64,000 nucleotides of DNA from Puniceibacterium sediminis (lineage in GTDB: Bacteria > Pseudomonadota > Alphaproteobacteria > Rhodobacterales > Rhodobacteraceae), in contig NZ_FZNN01000010.1 in assembly GCF_900188035.1 (NCBI RefSeq), positions 1 to 64,000 of the forward strand, read 5' to 3'. Under the pieces are notes generated by a model. It made no database searches and was not told the origin of the DNA. It saw only the letters and a program-made list of their open reading frames with translations. Shown here in pieces: positions 55,678 through 64,000 of this stretch (position 1 is the first letter of the stretch; every line of letters begins with the position of its first letter). The position numbers were made by a program, and so were the translations under genes.

Positions 55678-56067
55678 TCAATCAAGCGCCTGACTCCGGG
55701 TTTGATCCATCAAGCGACGATCACGTTTTGTGGGGCGTCCCTTGCGCTCATATTTGGGCGGTTGGGCTTGGGGCTCTGCCGCCTCGCGCGGCTTTGGCGG
55801 GGCAAGGTCTTCATACAGTGTCTGCGCCTCTGAAGCCGGTCCACGGCGTGTGCCGGGGGCGGCAACCCTGATCACGCGGACTTCATCGGCCTGGGAAAAT
55901 GTCAGAACGTCATCCGGGCCAATCATCGTCGCCGGTTTGGTGACGCGCTGGCTGTTCACACGCACGTGGCCAGCGCTGACCACCTTGGCTGACAGGCTGC
56001 GGGTCTTGAAGAACCGAGCCTGCCAGAGCCATTTATCCAGACGGATGCGTGCCGCCGGTTCAGCCAC
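55678..56067 (-). CDS. S4-domain RNA-binding protein (Hsp15-like)
   Basis: 129 residues. The S4 domain spans about residues 8-65 (RIRLDKWLWQARFFKTRSLS, VNSQRVTKPATMIGPDDVLT) and is followed by a basic, proline-rich tail. Hsp15 (HslR) of E. coli rescues stalled 50S subunits carrying peptidyl-tRNA and has the same S4-plus-basic-tail layout. The start is GTG 56067, immediately after the helicase stop, so the two are surely co-translated. Confidence 0.85.
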   Translation of the reverse strand: MAEPAARIRLDKWLWQARFFKTRSLSAKVVSAGHVRVNSQRVTKPATMIGPDDVLTFSQADEVRVIRVAAPGTRRGPASEAQTLYEDLAPPKPREAAEPQAQPPKYERKGRPTKRDRRLMDQTRSQALD

Positions 56068-59000
56068 TTACGATTTGTCCTTGAACCCCATCAGCGCGGC
56101 GGCAAAGGGGTTATCGGGATCGATGGGCTTTTCGCGACGCGGCGGGCGCGCTTCAAAAGTCTTGGCACCCTTGTCCTCACGGTCGGGGCGCTTGCCACCG
56201 GGTTTACCACCCGGCTTGCCTTTGCCCTTGCCACGCGGACGGTCGTTCTGGCCTTCGCCCCCACGACCCTGCGCCCCGTCGGAACGTCGGCCACGGTTGC
56301 CTTGCCCGCCTTCGCGACCACCTGCCTCACGGCGGGGCCCACGCTCGCGGTTCCCGCGCATCCCACCCCAGGTGAAGGTGTAGAAGGTCTCCAACTCGGC
56401 ACCGGCGATATCGGCATCCGGCGCTGTGCCCACCGTCACCTCGGTAGAGGCAACATCGGGAACAGCTGCGTCAGGCTCGGCTTCCGCAGCGGTTTCCGCA
56501 ATAGGCGCGTTACCCGAATCGGGGATCTCGACCACGGCCTCGGACGCTTCGGGGGTGGCGTCGGACATCTCGGGCTGGTGGGTGATCCCACCGGCGGCCC
56601 CGCTCTGACCCGCGTCAAAGACCGGGGTGTCGGCATTCGCCTCTTCCGGTGTCTCTTCCAGCGGGCGGGCGATATTGGCCTCGGAATCCCTCGGGATGAC
56701 GGTGTCCACGGCCTTGACCTTGGTCCGCTCGCCCTTTTCCGCCTTGTAGCCCATGCCACCCATGAGGTCGGCAAACTGTTCCAGCGTCATGCCGGTGATC
56801 GACAGCATGTCGGCCTTGGCCTCGAACCCGCCTCGGCTGTCTTCGGCGCGCAGCAGGTCCGCAAGACGTTCCAGCATGTCGATGCGGATCGCCCGCTGGC
56901 CCGACTTGCGGTAACCGGCGATGGTGTAATGCTCGGCCGGGATATCGGCGATATTCGGCACGGTCACCAGACCGGCGGGCGGCGCTTCGGGGAATTCGTC
57001 CAGCCCCTGCTTGAGGCTCCACAACACAAGACGCAGGCGCGTCGGTGCGGGCTTCAGCAACAGCGGCATGAAGATCGTGTACTGGCCAAAGCGAATGCCA
57101 TGCTTGCGCAGCGCCGAACGGGCCTCCTGCTCAAGCGCCTTCACCTCATCCGCGATCTCGGCGCGGGGAATGATGCCCATAGCTTCGACCATCCGGAACC
57201 CGAAACCACGTGCAAGACCGGTCAAAGTCTCGTCATGCTGGATGTTCAGCAGCGGTTCGAACAGGGCCGCGATCTTGCGATCGATGAAATGCTGCAACCG
57301 GCGCTGCACCTTTTGCAGCACATCGGGACCGGCCTCATCATCCACAAACGCAACGACGCGCGGCTTTAGCGCATCGTCCCCGGCGGTCAGCTTGCCCACC
57401 GCCTGAGTGCCCCACATAAGGCCACCCTGTTCGGTGAAATCGATCTCGGTGTCCGGCGCGTTGTAAAACCGGTCCGCCCGCAGATGGAAATGCGGAGCCA
57501 GCGCCTGCAACGAAGCCGCTTTCAGCGTCTTGGCCTCTTGTCCTGTCGCGTCCTTGTCGTGACGAAACCGGAATCCTTCAAGCTTCCCGACGAATTCACC
57601 TTCGACGGTCACCTCACCTTTGTCATTCACTTCGGCCAAGAGGGCCTCCTTCTGTTTCAATCGCCGCAACAAAACACTTGTCCGCCGATCAACAAATCTT
57701 TGCGTCAGCCGCTCATGCAAGGCGTCCGACACCCGATCTTCTACAGCGCGAGTCGCGTCGCGCCAATGCATTTCGTCACGCACCCACCCCTTGCGTTGTG
57801 CGACATAGGTCCATGTGCGGATAAAGGCCAATCGTTTCGACAATGTGTCAATGTCGCCATCGACCCTGTCGATCCGTTTGACCTGCCCCGCGATAAAGTC
57901 GTCCGGCACCCCGCCACGCTGGTGCAGGTGGCTGAATATAACCTCCAGCAGGCCCGCATGTTCCGCATGACTTATACCACGAAAATCCGGGATACGGCAG
58001 ACATCCCACAGCAACTTCACAGAGGCCGGGTCAGAGGCGCGCGCCGCAACCTCGGCCACCTGCGAAAGTGATTTCAGCGCCATGAGGTCGTCGGCATCGC
58101 GCGCCTTGATCAGACGTTCATCCGTGGGCGGTTTTTCCAGCGACTGCACCAGCCTGTCGATGCTGCCGAAACTCAGGTCGGCATTGCGCCATTTGAGTTT
58201 GCGCAGCGGCGTGAACTGGTGGTTGCAGATTGCCTCGACCCAATCCTCGGGTATCGGACTTGCCTCTCCGGTCACACCAAAGGTTCCGTTGGACATGCCG
58301 CGCCCGGCCCGCCCCGCGATCTGCGCCAGCTCATTGGGTTGCAAATCGCGCATCCGCCGCCCGTCAAATTTGGTCAGCGATGAAAACGCCACATGGTCGA
58401 TATCAAGGTTCAGACCCATGCCGATGGCATCGGTCGCCACAAGGAAATCCACATCTCCATTCTGGTACAACTCGACCTGCGCATTGCGCGTGCGCGGGCT
58501 GAGCGCTCCCATGACCACCGCAGCGCCACCTTTCTGGCGGCGCAGCAATTCGGCGATGGCATAGACGTTATCGACCGAAAACCCGACGATGGCGCTGCGC
58601 GCGGGCAGCCGCGAAATTTTCTTGGACTCGGTATAGCTCAGCTGGCTCATCCGTTCGCGGCGCATGTATTCGCACCCCGGCACCAGCGCCGCAATCGGCC
58701 CGCGCATCGTATCGGACCCCATGAACAGGGTTTCATGCTGGCCCCGCATCCGCAGCAGACGGTCGGTAAACACATGCCCACGCTCTGGATCGGCACAAAG
58801 CTGGATCTCGTCGATGCCGACGAAATCGCAGCCCATGCCCTCGGGCATAGCCTCGACCGTGCAGATCCAATAGGCGGCGCGGGGCGGTACGATACGTTCC
58901 TCGCCGGTCACAAGCGCCACGACACCGGGGCCACGCACAGCCACGACCTTGTCATAGACCTCGCGCGCCAAAAGGCGCAGCGGCAGGCCGATCATGCCGG

Positions 59001-59091
59001 TGCGATGGCCCAGCATACGTTCGATGGCATAATGGGTTTTGCCAGTGTTGGTCGGGCCCAGGATGGCCGCGACCCGCGCGCGTTCGACCAT
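56068..59091 (-). CDS. SUV3-like DEAD/H-box helicase with a Gly/Arg-rich tail
   Basis: 1007 residues. Helicase motif I is AILGPTNTGKTHYAIERMLG, motif II is VGIDEIQLCADPERGHVFTD (DEIQ rather than DEAD), and motif VI is QIAGRAGRGMSNG. The C-terminal Suv3-type domain follows. From about residue 800 the chain becomes acidic and low-complexity (AEPDAAVPDVASTEVTVGTA), then turns into a basic glycine/arginine-rich RNA-binding tail (RGNRERGPRREAGGREGGQ). SUV3-type helicases unwind RNA in decay complexes. It heads the minus-strand block S4-fdxA-carD. Confidence 0.9.
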   Translation of the reverse strand: MVERARVAAILGPTNTGKTHYAIERMLGHRTGMIGLPLRLLAREVYDKVVAVRGPGVVALVTGEERIVPPRAAYWICTVEAMPEGMGCDFVGIDEIQLCADPERGHVFTDRLLRMRGQHETLFMGSDTMRGPIAALVPGCEYMRRERMSQLSYTESKKISRLPARSAIVGFSVDNVYAIAELLRRQKGGAAVVMGALSPRTRNAQVELYQNGDVDFLVATDAIGMGLNLDIDHVAFSSLTKFDGRRMRDLQPNELAQIAGRAGRGMSNGTFGVTGEASPIPEDWVEAICNHQFTPLRKLKWRNADLSFGSIDRLVQSLEKPPTDERLIKARDADDLMALKSLSQVAEVAARASDPASVKLLWDVCRIPDFRGISHAEHAGLLEVIFSHLHQRGGVPDDFIAGQVKRIDRVDGDIDTLSKRLAFIRTWTYVAQRKGWVRDEMHWRDATRAVEDRVSDALHERLTQRFVDRRTSVLLRRLKQKEALLAEVNDKGEVTVEGEFVGKLEGFRFRHDKDATGQEAKTLKAASLQALAPHFHLRADRFYNAPDTEIDFTEQGGLMWGTQAVGKLTAGDDALKPRVVAFVDDEAGPDVLQKVQRRLQHFIDRKIAALFEPLLNIQHDETLTGLARGFGFRMVEAMGIIPRAEIADEVKALEQEARSALRKHGIRFGQYTIFMPLLLKPAPTRLRLVLWSLKQGLDEFPEAPPAGLVTVPNIADIPAEHYTIAGYRKSGQRAIRIDMLERLADLLRAEDSRGGFEAKADMLSITGMTLEQFADLMGGMGYKAEKGERTKVKAVDTVIPRDSEANIARPLEETPEEANADTPVFDAGQSGAAGGITHQPEMSDATPEASEAVVEIPDSGNAPIAETAAEAEPDAAVPDVASTEVTVGTAPDADIAGAELETFYTFTWGGMRGNRERGPRREAGGREGGQGNRGRRSDGAQGRGGEGQNDRPRGKGKGKPGGKPGGKRPDREDKGAKTFEARPPRREKPIDPDNPFAAALMGFKDKS

Positions 59092-59143
59092 GAACCGCCC
59101 TTCTAACTCTGCTGCTGACGAAAAGCGTCTTGCCTGTCGCTGA

Positions 59144-59713
59144 TTACAGTTCGGTGCCCCGCACCTGATTTTCCAGCCGCTTCATTGCCGCTTCGACATC
59201 CGTGTCATGCGGTCGGATCTCAAGTACCCGCGAATAGGCATCATAGGCAAGGGCAGGCTGTTCAAGTTCGTCGAATAGCGCGCCCAGACCACGCAGCGCG
59301 CCAAAGTGCTTTGGGTTCAACGCCAGCGTATGTTCCAGCGCATCCACCGTCAGCCCCAGCCTGTCGGACTGATAATACGCCATCGCCAGCCCGTGCCAGC
59401 CTTCGGCAAAATCCGGTGCATGATCGGTCAGCGCGGTGAAATGATCGATCGCCGTGGGGATGTCATTGATTTCAAGCGCGTCATTTCCCCGCTTGAGCAA
59501 CAGATCCATCGCCGCTGATCCGCTCTTGGACCACTCCAGACGAATCTCCTTTTCCAGACGGGCCGCCCCCGCCTCGTCTGCCTGCGCAAGATCGCGGAGC
59601 AAGGCATCGCTGCGCTCTGTTCCTTGGGCAAACGCCACCAGCGGCAGGGAAAAACTGACGAGGACAACAAATGCCGTTACGGTAGATTTGTATTTCATCT
59701 GCACCATGCTCAT
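59144..59713 (-). CDS. exported TPR protein
   Basis: 189 residues. A signal peptide (VTAFVVLVSFSLPLVAFAQ) is followed by a helical stretch and two to three TPR units (AIDHFTALTDHAPDFAEGWH, ALEHTLALNPKHFGALRGLG and AYDAYSRVLEIRPHDTDVEA). A role as a periplasmic scaffold is expected. Three in-frame ATGs (59713, 59707, 59698) are possible starts; none has a strong ribosome binding site. It is divergent from the SCP2 gene. Confidence 0.85.
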   Translation of the reverse strand: MSMVQMKYKSTVTAFVVLVSFSLPLVAFAQGTERSDALLRDLAQADEAGAARLEKEIRLEWSKSGSAAMDLLLKRGNDALEINDIPTAIDHFTALTDHAPDFAEGWHGLAMAYYQSDRLGLTVDALEHTLALNPKHFGALRGLGALFDELEQPALAYDAYSRVLEIRPHDTDVEAAMKRLENQVRGTEL

Positions 59714-59786
59714 AACTTTGGAATAGATTAGCGCGGGAAGTGTAAAATACCACCCGCCAGAATGCAGGAAATGAGGGAGAGCACAG

Positions 59787-60077
59787 ATGAGTGATTACGT
59801 CAGCGAAGCGATCAAGGGCCTGAACGAAAAGATGTCCGGACAGGAATTCGACGGCACGGCAAAATTCGACATTACCGGCGAAGGCACCTTCATGCTCGAT
59901 TCCACCGGCGCCCACCCCGGGGATGATGACGCAGACGTCACACTCAGTGCCGATGCCGACACCTTCCGCGCGATTTTCGATGGCGAACTGAACCCCACAA
60001 ACGCCTTCATGTCCGGCAAGCTCGCCATTGACGGCGACATGGGCCAGGCGATGAAACTCGCCTCGGTCCTGGGTTAA
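59787..60077 (+). CDS. SCP2 sterol-binding domain protein
   Basis: 96 residues. The SCP2 fold is indicated by AKFDITGEGTFMLDSTGAHP, DADVTLSADADTFRAIFDGE and AFMSGKLAIDGDMGQAMKLA. It probably binds a hydrophobic ligand in the cytoplasm. GAGGGAGAG lies before the ATG. It is 12 bases upstream of the alpha/beta hydrolase gene, and both may act on lipids. Confidence 0.93.
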   Translation: MSDYVSEAIKGLNEKMSGQEFDGTAKFDITGEGTFMLDSTGAHPGDDDADVTLSADADTFRAIFDGELNPTNAFMSGKLAIDGDMGQAMKLASVLG

Positions 60078-60089
60078 AAGGCCGCCCGC

Positions 60090-61061
60090 ATGGATCTGAC
60101 CCCTGCCCCTTTCCGCAACGATCTGGCCGAAGGCCCGGCAGGGGCAGCCGCGTTCTGGGTTCACGCAGACGATGGTGTCCGCCTCCGGGTGGCCCACTAT
60201 CCCTCCGTAGGCACGTCACGGGGAACCATACTGCTGTTCCCCGGACGCACGGAATATGTTGAAAAATATGGCCGCACCGCAGTCGATTTTTCGCGCGCGG
60301 GCTATGACATCCTGACCATCGACTGGCGCGGTCAGGGTCTGGCCGACCGGCTGCTGGGCGATGCGAATGTCGGCCATGTGACGTACTTCATCGACTACCA
60401 GCGCGACGTCGCCGCCATGATCACCGCCGCCGGGGCACTGAACCTGCCACGCCGAATGCACCTCATCGCACATTCCATGGGCGGCTGTATCGGGTTGCGT
60501 GCCGTGATGGACGGTCTGCCGGTTGCCTCCTGCGTCTTTACCGGGCCGATGTGGGGGATTCGCATCGCACCACCGATCCGCCCGGCCGCCTGGGCGCTTG
60601 GCTGGGGCTGCGGACGGATCGGGCTGGGGCACGTCTACGCCCCCGGCACCAAACCGACCAGCTATGTGACCAGCGAACCGTTCAAGGGCAATCTGCTGAC
60701 CAGCGACGCCGAGATGTATGCCTATATGCGTGGCCAGCTGGCCGCGAACCCGCAGCTGGCACTAGGCGGTCCATCCATGCGCTGGCTGCATCAGGCGCTA
60801 CAGGAATGTCGCGTGCTGAACCGCCGCCCCTCGCCCGATCTGCCCTGCCTCACTCTGGTCGGTACAAACGAACGGATCGTCGATGTGCCCCGCATCCACG
60901 ACCGGATGGCCCGCTGGCCGCAAGGCACGCTTGAAATCGTCGAGGGCGGCGAACACGAGGTGCTGATGGAGGGCCCCGCAATACGCGCCCGCGTCATGCC
61001 AAAGATCCTCGCGCTGCTGGAAACTGCGCCGAACAAATCCCATAAGGCGCAATCGGCCTAG
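60090..61061 (+). CDS. alpha/beta hydrolase, lysophospholipase-like
   Basis: 323 residues. GTILLFPGRTEYVEKYGRTA and ILTIDWRGQGLADRLLG give the typical PldB-family start, the nucleophile elbow is HLIAHSMGGCIGLRAVMDG (GHSMG), and the acid and histidine lie in LTLVGTNERIVDV and GGEHEVLMEG. The family includes lysophospholipase L2 and monoacylglycerol lipases. Coupling with the SCP2 gene suggests lipid turnover; the precise substrate is unknown. Confidence 0.88.
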   Translation: MDLTPAPFRNDLAEGPAGAAAFWVHADDGVRLRVAHYPSVGTSRGTILLFPGRTEYVEKYGRTAVDFSRAGYDILTIDWRGQGLADRLLGDANVGHVTYFIDYQRDVAAMITAAGALNLPRRMHLIAHSMGGCIGLRAVMDGLPVASCVFTGPMWGIRIAPPIRPAAWALGWGCGRIGLGHVYAPGTKPTSYVTSEPFKGNLLTSDAEMYAYMRGQLAANPQLALGGPSMRWLHQALQECRVLNRRPSPDLPCLTLVGTNERIVDVPRIHDRMARWPQGTLEIVEGGEHEVLMEGPAIRARVMPKILALLETAPNKSHKAQSA

Positions 61062-61211
61062 AACCTGTCGATTGACCGCTGACGGCTTGAACGTCCCGTC
61101 CGGCGGGCACAGCCACCTGACACCGCACGTTTCCAACGGATTTCACCCCAACGCGCCGCAATCCGCGCCCTCCGACTGGCAGAGCCAGCGACCGCACCTA
61201 TATCCCTTCCC

Positions 61212-62228
61212 ATGCGCGATCCGGTTCTTACCTTCACCGACCGGGGCATATTCTGCCCCGCAGGCGGTTTTCACATTGACCCCTGGCGCCCGGTCGACCG
61301 CGCGCTGATCACGCATGGCCACGCCGATCATGCCCGCCGCGGACACAACCACTACCTGTCCACCCGGCAGGCCGCTCCGGTCATCCGGCATCGGCTCGGC
61401 GACATCACCATCGACACCCTGCGTTACGGCGAAACCCGCCGCATTGGCGATGCTGATGTGTCTTTCCTCCCGGCCGGCCACATCCCCGGTTCCGCCCAGA
61501 TCCGCGTCGCGGTCGGGGGCGAGGTCTGGGTGGTTTCCGGTGATTACAAGATCACCCCCGACGGCCTATCGGAACCGTTTGAACCGGTGCCCTGCCACAG
61601 CTTCATCACCGAATGCACCTTTGGCCTGCCGGTGTTCAAATGGCCCGATCAGGCCGACGTCGCGCGCGATCTGAACGCCTGGTGGGCCGCCAATGCAGCC
61701 GACGGCAAGACATCGATCCTCGGCGCTTATTCACTGGGCAAGGCGCAGCGCCTGATGACACTGCTGAACCCCGATATCGGCCCGCTCCTGACCCATGGCG
61801 CGGTCGAGGCGACCAATGCCGTGCTGCGCGCCCAAGGCTATCAGCTGCCGCATACCCAGCAGATTGAACCCGATCTCAGGATCAAGGATCGCCCCGGCGC
61901 TCTGGTCATCGCGCCACCCGCCGCCCTTGGCACGCCCTGGGCCCGCAAACTGGGACCAAGTTCCACAGCGTTGGCCTCGGGATGGATGGGCCTGCGTGGC
62001 GTGCGCCGACGCCGCGCCGCCGACCGTGGGTTCGTGCTTTCCGACCATGCCGACTGGGATGGATTGCTTAGCGCGATCACCGCAACAGGCGCGGAAAACA
62101 TATATGCCACACATGGTTACACCGATATCTTCGCGCGTGCACTGAATGAAATGGGATGGGCCGCGCAGATCATTCCGACCGAATTCGGCGGCACCGAGGA
62201 TGAAACCGGCACAGAGGCTGCGGCATGA
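61212..62228 (+). CDS. ligase-associated DNA exonuclease (MBL/beta-CASP fold)
   Basis: 338 residues. The MBL metal motif is LITHGHADHARRGHNHYLST, followed by VSGDYKITPDGLSEPFEPVP and the beta-CASP part with CTFGLPVFKWP, SILGAYSLGKAQR and VLSDHADWDGLL. This family is encoded next to an ATP-dependent DNA ligase in many alphaproteobacteria and is thought to process DNA ends. The stop overlaps the ligase ATG by four bases. Confidence 0.9.
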   Translation: MRDPVLTFTDRGIFCPAGGFHIDPWRPVDRALITHGHADHARRGHNHYLSTRQAAPVIRHRLGDITIDTLRYGETRRIGDADVSFLPAGHIPGSAQIRVAVGGEVWVVSGDYKITPDGLSEPFEPVPCHSFITECTFGLPVFKWPDQADVARDLNAWWAANAADGKTSILGAYSLGKAQRLMTLLNPDIGPLLTHGAVEATNAVLRAQGYQLPHTQQIEPDLRIKDRPGALVIAPPAALGTPWARKLGPSSTALASGWMGLRGVRRRRAADRGFVLSDHADWDGLLSAITATGAENIYATHGYTDIFARALNEMGWAAQIIPTEFGGTEDETGTEAAA

Positions 62229-63817
62229 AAGATTTTGCCGCGCTGTTCACAGCCATCGACCAGACCACAAAAACCAGCCTGAAAACAAAGGCTTTGGCGG
62301 ATTACTTCACGCAGGCCCCGGACGCCGACAAGCTCTGGACCATCGCGCTTTTCTCGGGTCGTCGCCCCAAACGGGCCGTCACCACGACCCAGCTGCGGGA
62401 ATGGGCGGCGGAAAAGGCCGGAATTCCGCTTTGGCTGCTTGAGGAATCCTACCCCATCGTCGGTGATCTGGCGGAAACCATTGCCTTGGTTCTGCCTGCT
62501 CCAGATCAGATGACGGACATGCCTTTGTCTCACTGGATCAATACCTTGCAGGACATTTACAAGGTTGATCCGGACACACGCAAAACCCACATTCTTGCCG
62601 CCTGGGACCAGCTCGACACCACCGAACGCTTTCTGTTCAACAAGCTGATAACCGGCGGCTTCCGTATCGGTGTCAGCCAGAAACTCATGACCCGCGCCCT
62701 TGCGCAGGCCACCGGTCAGGACGAACCAAACCTCGCGCATCGGCTCATGGGCGGCTGGACGCCCGACACAACCAGCTATCACGCATTGATCGAGGCCGAA
62801 GACAAGGCCGCGGACCTCAGTCGGCCCTATCCCTTTTACCTCTCCTACCAGATAGACGACGACCCGGAAAACCTTGGCAGTCCAAAGAATTGGCAGGCAG
62901 AGTGGAAGTGGGACGGCATCCGCGGCCAGCTGATCCTGCGCGGCGGCGAACACCATGTCTGGTCACGCGGAGAAGAGCTGATCACAGACCGCTTCCCCGA
63001 ACTGGCCCGGGCGCTGGACCACCTGCCCGATGGCACCGTTCTGGACGGCGAAATCGTCACCTGGGACGGCGCAGCGCCGATGTCCTTCAACACGCTGCAA
63101 AAACGCATCGGTCGCAAGACGGTGCCGATAAAGCTGCTCAAGGACGCGCCGGTGATCCTGCTGGCCTATGACCTGCTCGAAGAAAACGGCAAAGACCTGC
63201 GCCAGCTTCCCCTTGCCACCCGCCGCGCCCGCCTTGACGCTCTGCTCACCGATCTCCCGCCCGACGCCCCTTTGCGCACCTCCCCCGCGATCCCCTTTCC
63301 GGACTGGCAAAGCCTTGCCCAGATCCGCGCCGATGCCCGCGAAAATAGGGCCGAAGGCCTGATGATCAAACGCCTCGACAGCCCCTACCTTGCCGGGCGC
63401 AAAAAGGGCGACTGGTGGAAATGGAAGCTTGATCCGCTGACCATCGACGCCGTGATGATCTATGCGCAGCAGGGTCACGGACGACGTGCCAACCTGTTTA
63501 CCGACTTCACTTTTGCCGTCTGGCAGGGCAACGACCTTGTCCCGTTCACCAAGGCCTACAGCGGCCTCACCGACGCCGAATTCAACCAGATCACCGCCTG
63601 GGTGCGCAAGAACACGCTCCAGCGCTTCGGCCCCGTGCGTCAGGTCCGCCCCGAACATGTGTTTGAAATCGCGTTCGAGGGCATCCACGAAAGCCCCCGC
63701 CACAAATCCGGCGTCGCGCTGCGCTTTCCGCGCATGTCCCGCTGGCGGCACGACAAACCGGCGCAAGAGGCCAACACATTGGACGACCTCAAGGGCATTC
63801 TGAACGCCTTTCAATGA
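62225..63817 (+). CDS. ATP-dependent DNA ligase (ligase-associated repair module)
   Basis: 530 residues. The N-terminal DNA-binding domain (KDFAALFTAIDQTTKTSLKT) is followed by the nucleotidyltransferase core with the adenylated lysine in QAEWKWDGIRGQLI, then GTVLDGEIVTWDG, RAEGLMIKRLDSPYLAGRKK and the OB-fold with GVALRFPRMSRWR. It is a second, ATP-dependent ligase beside the essential NAD-dependent LigA. It overlaps the exonuclease gene, forming a two-gene module. The helicase and PdeM nuclease found beside it in some genomes are not adjacent here. Confidence 0.93.
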   Translation: MKDFAALFTAIDQTTKTSLKTKALADYFTQAPDADKLWTIALFSGRRPKRAVTTTQLREWAAEKAGIPLWLLEESYPIVGDLAETIALVLPAPDQMTDMPLSHWINTLQDIYKVDPDTRKTHILAAWDQLDTTERFLFNKLITGGFRIGVSQKLMTRALAQATGQDEPNLAHRLMGGWTPDTTSYHALIEAEDKAADLSRPYPFYLSYQIDDDPENLGSPKNWQAEWKWDGIRGQLILRGGEHHVWSRGEELITDRFPELARALDHLPDGTVLDGEIVTWDGAAPMSFNTLQKRIGRKTVPIKLLKDAPVILLAYDLLEENGKDLRQLPLATRRARLDALLTDLPPDAPLRTSPAIPFPDWQSLAQIRADARENRAEGLMIKRLDSPYLAGRKKGDWWKWKLDPLTIDAVMIYAQQGHGRRANLFTDFTFAVWQGNDLVPFTKAYSGLTDAEFNQITAWVRKNTLQRFGPVRQVRPEHVFEIAFEGIHESPRHKSGVALRFPRMSRWRHDKPAQEANTLDDLKGILNAFQ

Positions 63818-63868
63818 TACCTTTCCCACCTGCATAACCCTCCTTCGGGTTGCGCAAGGCAGGTATCA
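63815..63868. terminator. nested inverted repeat after the DNA ligase gene
   Basis: TGATACCT (63815-63822, starting on the ligase stop codon) and AGGTATCA (63861-63868) are perfect inverted repeats. Inside them AACCC (63836-63840) and GGGTT (63847-63851) form a small second hairpin. A T run is lacking, so this could be a processing or rho-assisted structure between the ligase and pepF. Confidence 0.4.
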
Positions 63869-63905
63869 GACCATATGTCTTGGACAGCACATAAAAGAGG
63901 TTCCC

Positions 63906-64000
63906 ATGCGTTTTGCCCCCCAGCCCGTTTTCGATGCTCAAACCTCCGGCGGCAGCGCCGAATTCGGCGATCTGCCCGAATGGGACCTGACGGACCTCTA
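63906..64000 (+). CDS. pepF: M3 family oligoendopeptidase, N-terminal part cut by the window
   Basis: The first 31 residues are present: ATG 63906 with AGAGG upstream, then RFAPQPVFDAQTSGG and the family opening GDLPEWDLTDLY. This opening is characteristic of PepF/M3B oligoendopeptidases. Zinc motif and catalytic domain lie beyond the window. Confidence 0.7.
   Translation, partial: MRFAPQPVFDAQTSGGSAEFGDLPEWDLTDL

Noticed and set aside
1-64000. CRISPR arrays, tRNA or rRNA genes, prophage genes
   Set aside because: No repeat-spacer pattern, no cloverleaf-like sequence with a terminal CCA or TTCGA arm, and no phage structural or integrase genes were recognised by eye. A tRNA scan would be needed to exclude tRNAs fully.

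Overview
This 64 kb window is chromosomal DNA of an alphaproteobacterium, almost certainly a marine member of the Rhodobacteraceae (Roseobacter group). The evidence is the high GC content, the short ProRS without an editing insertion, the small-protein families DUF6446 and DUF6497, the glyQ/DUF6446/glyS/PPDK-like order, and a PccR-type propionyl-CoA regulator with TTTGCAAA boxes. No rRNA, tRNA, CRISPR array, prophage or intact insertion sequence was seen. The only mobile trace is the last 29 codons of an IS5-type transposase at the left edge.

Layout. 1-5 kb: transposase remnant, OpgC-type membrane acyltransferase, EamA exporter, and a secreted SPOR/peptidoglycan-binding/trypsin-fold protein that has lost its catalytic triad. 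5-12 kb: glyQ, a DUF6446 membrane protein, glyS with an AT-rich insertion, and a PPDK-like protein with a degenerate nucleotide-binding half. 12-17.6 kb: a SleB-like cell-wall hydrolase behind a perfect CtrA-type box, then folB (with an extra C-terminal domain), folP and glmM, converging on proS. 17.8-25.2 kb: AI-2E family permease, Hda-like DnaA regulator, ppk1, a lone flagellin gene behind a second CtrA-type box, and ppx. Polyphosphate kinase and exopolyphosphatase are thus separated by a flagellin gene. 25-28.5 kb: small accessory genes (secreted protein, EEP phosphodiesterase, TerB-J protein, GNAT, VOC).

28.7-41.6 kb is a propionyl-CoA assimilation locus. It holds methylmalonyl-CoA mutase (scpA), the biotin carboxylase subunit pccA, the carboxyltransferase subunit pccB and the regulator pccR, with a Bcr/CflA-type MFS gene between pccB and pccR. 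Between pccA and pccB lies a run of six small genes of unknown function, three of them lipoproteins. One of these is only 47 codons long. Methylmalonyl-CoA epimerase is not in the window.

41.6-52.4 kb: an AmpD-type amidase, an excalibur-domain lipoprotein and gatC-gatA on the minus strand, then an UPF0173 metallo-hydrolase, a BNR-repeat protein and O-acetylhomoserine sulfhydrylase, a SIMPL protein, and an 887-residue membrane protein that looks like a PilM/GspL-like domain joined through one membrane segment to a PilP/GspC-like domain. 52.5-64 kb: a CPA2 antiporter; a minus-strand block with a SUV3-like helicase, S4 protein, FdxA and CarD; a TPR protein; SCP2 protein; lysophospholipase-like hydrolase; the ligase-associated exonuclease with its ATP-dependent DNA ligase; and the start of an M3 oligoendopeptidase.

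The least ordinary signals are the paired CtrA boxes, the PccR operators around pccB and pccR, the catalytically dead secreted protease, the PilM-PilP-like single-chain protein, the AT-rich insertion inside glyS, the small-lipoprotein cluster in the propionate locus, and a long palindrome upstream of carD. I found no clearly undescribed multi-gene defence or metabolic system.
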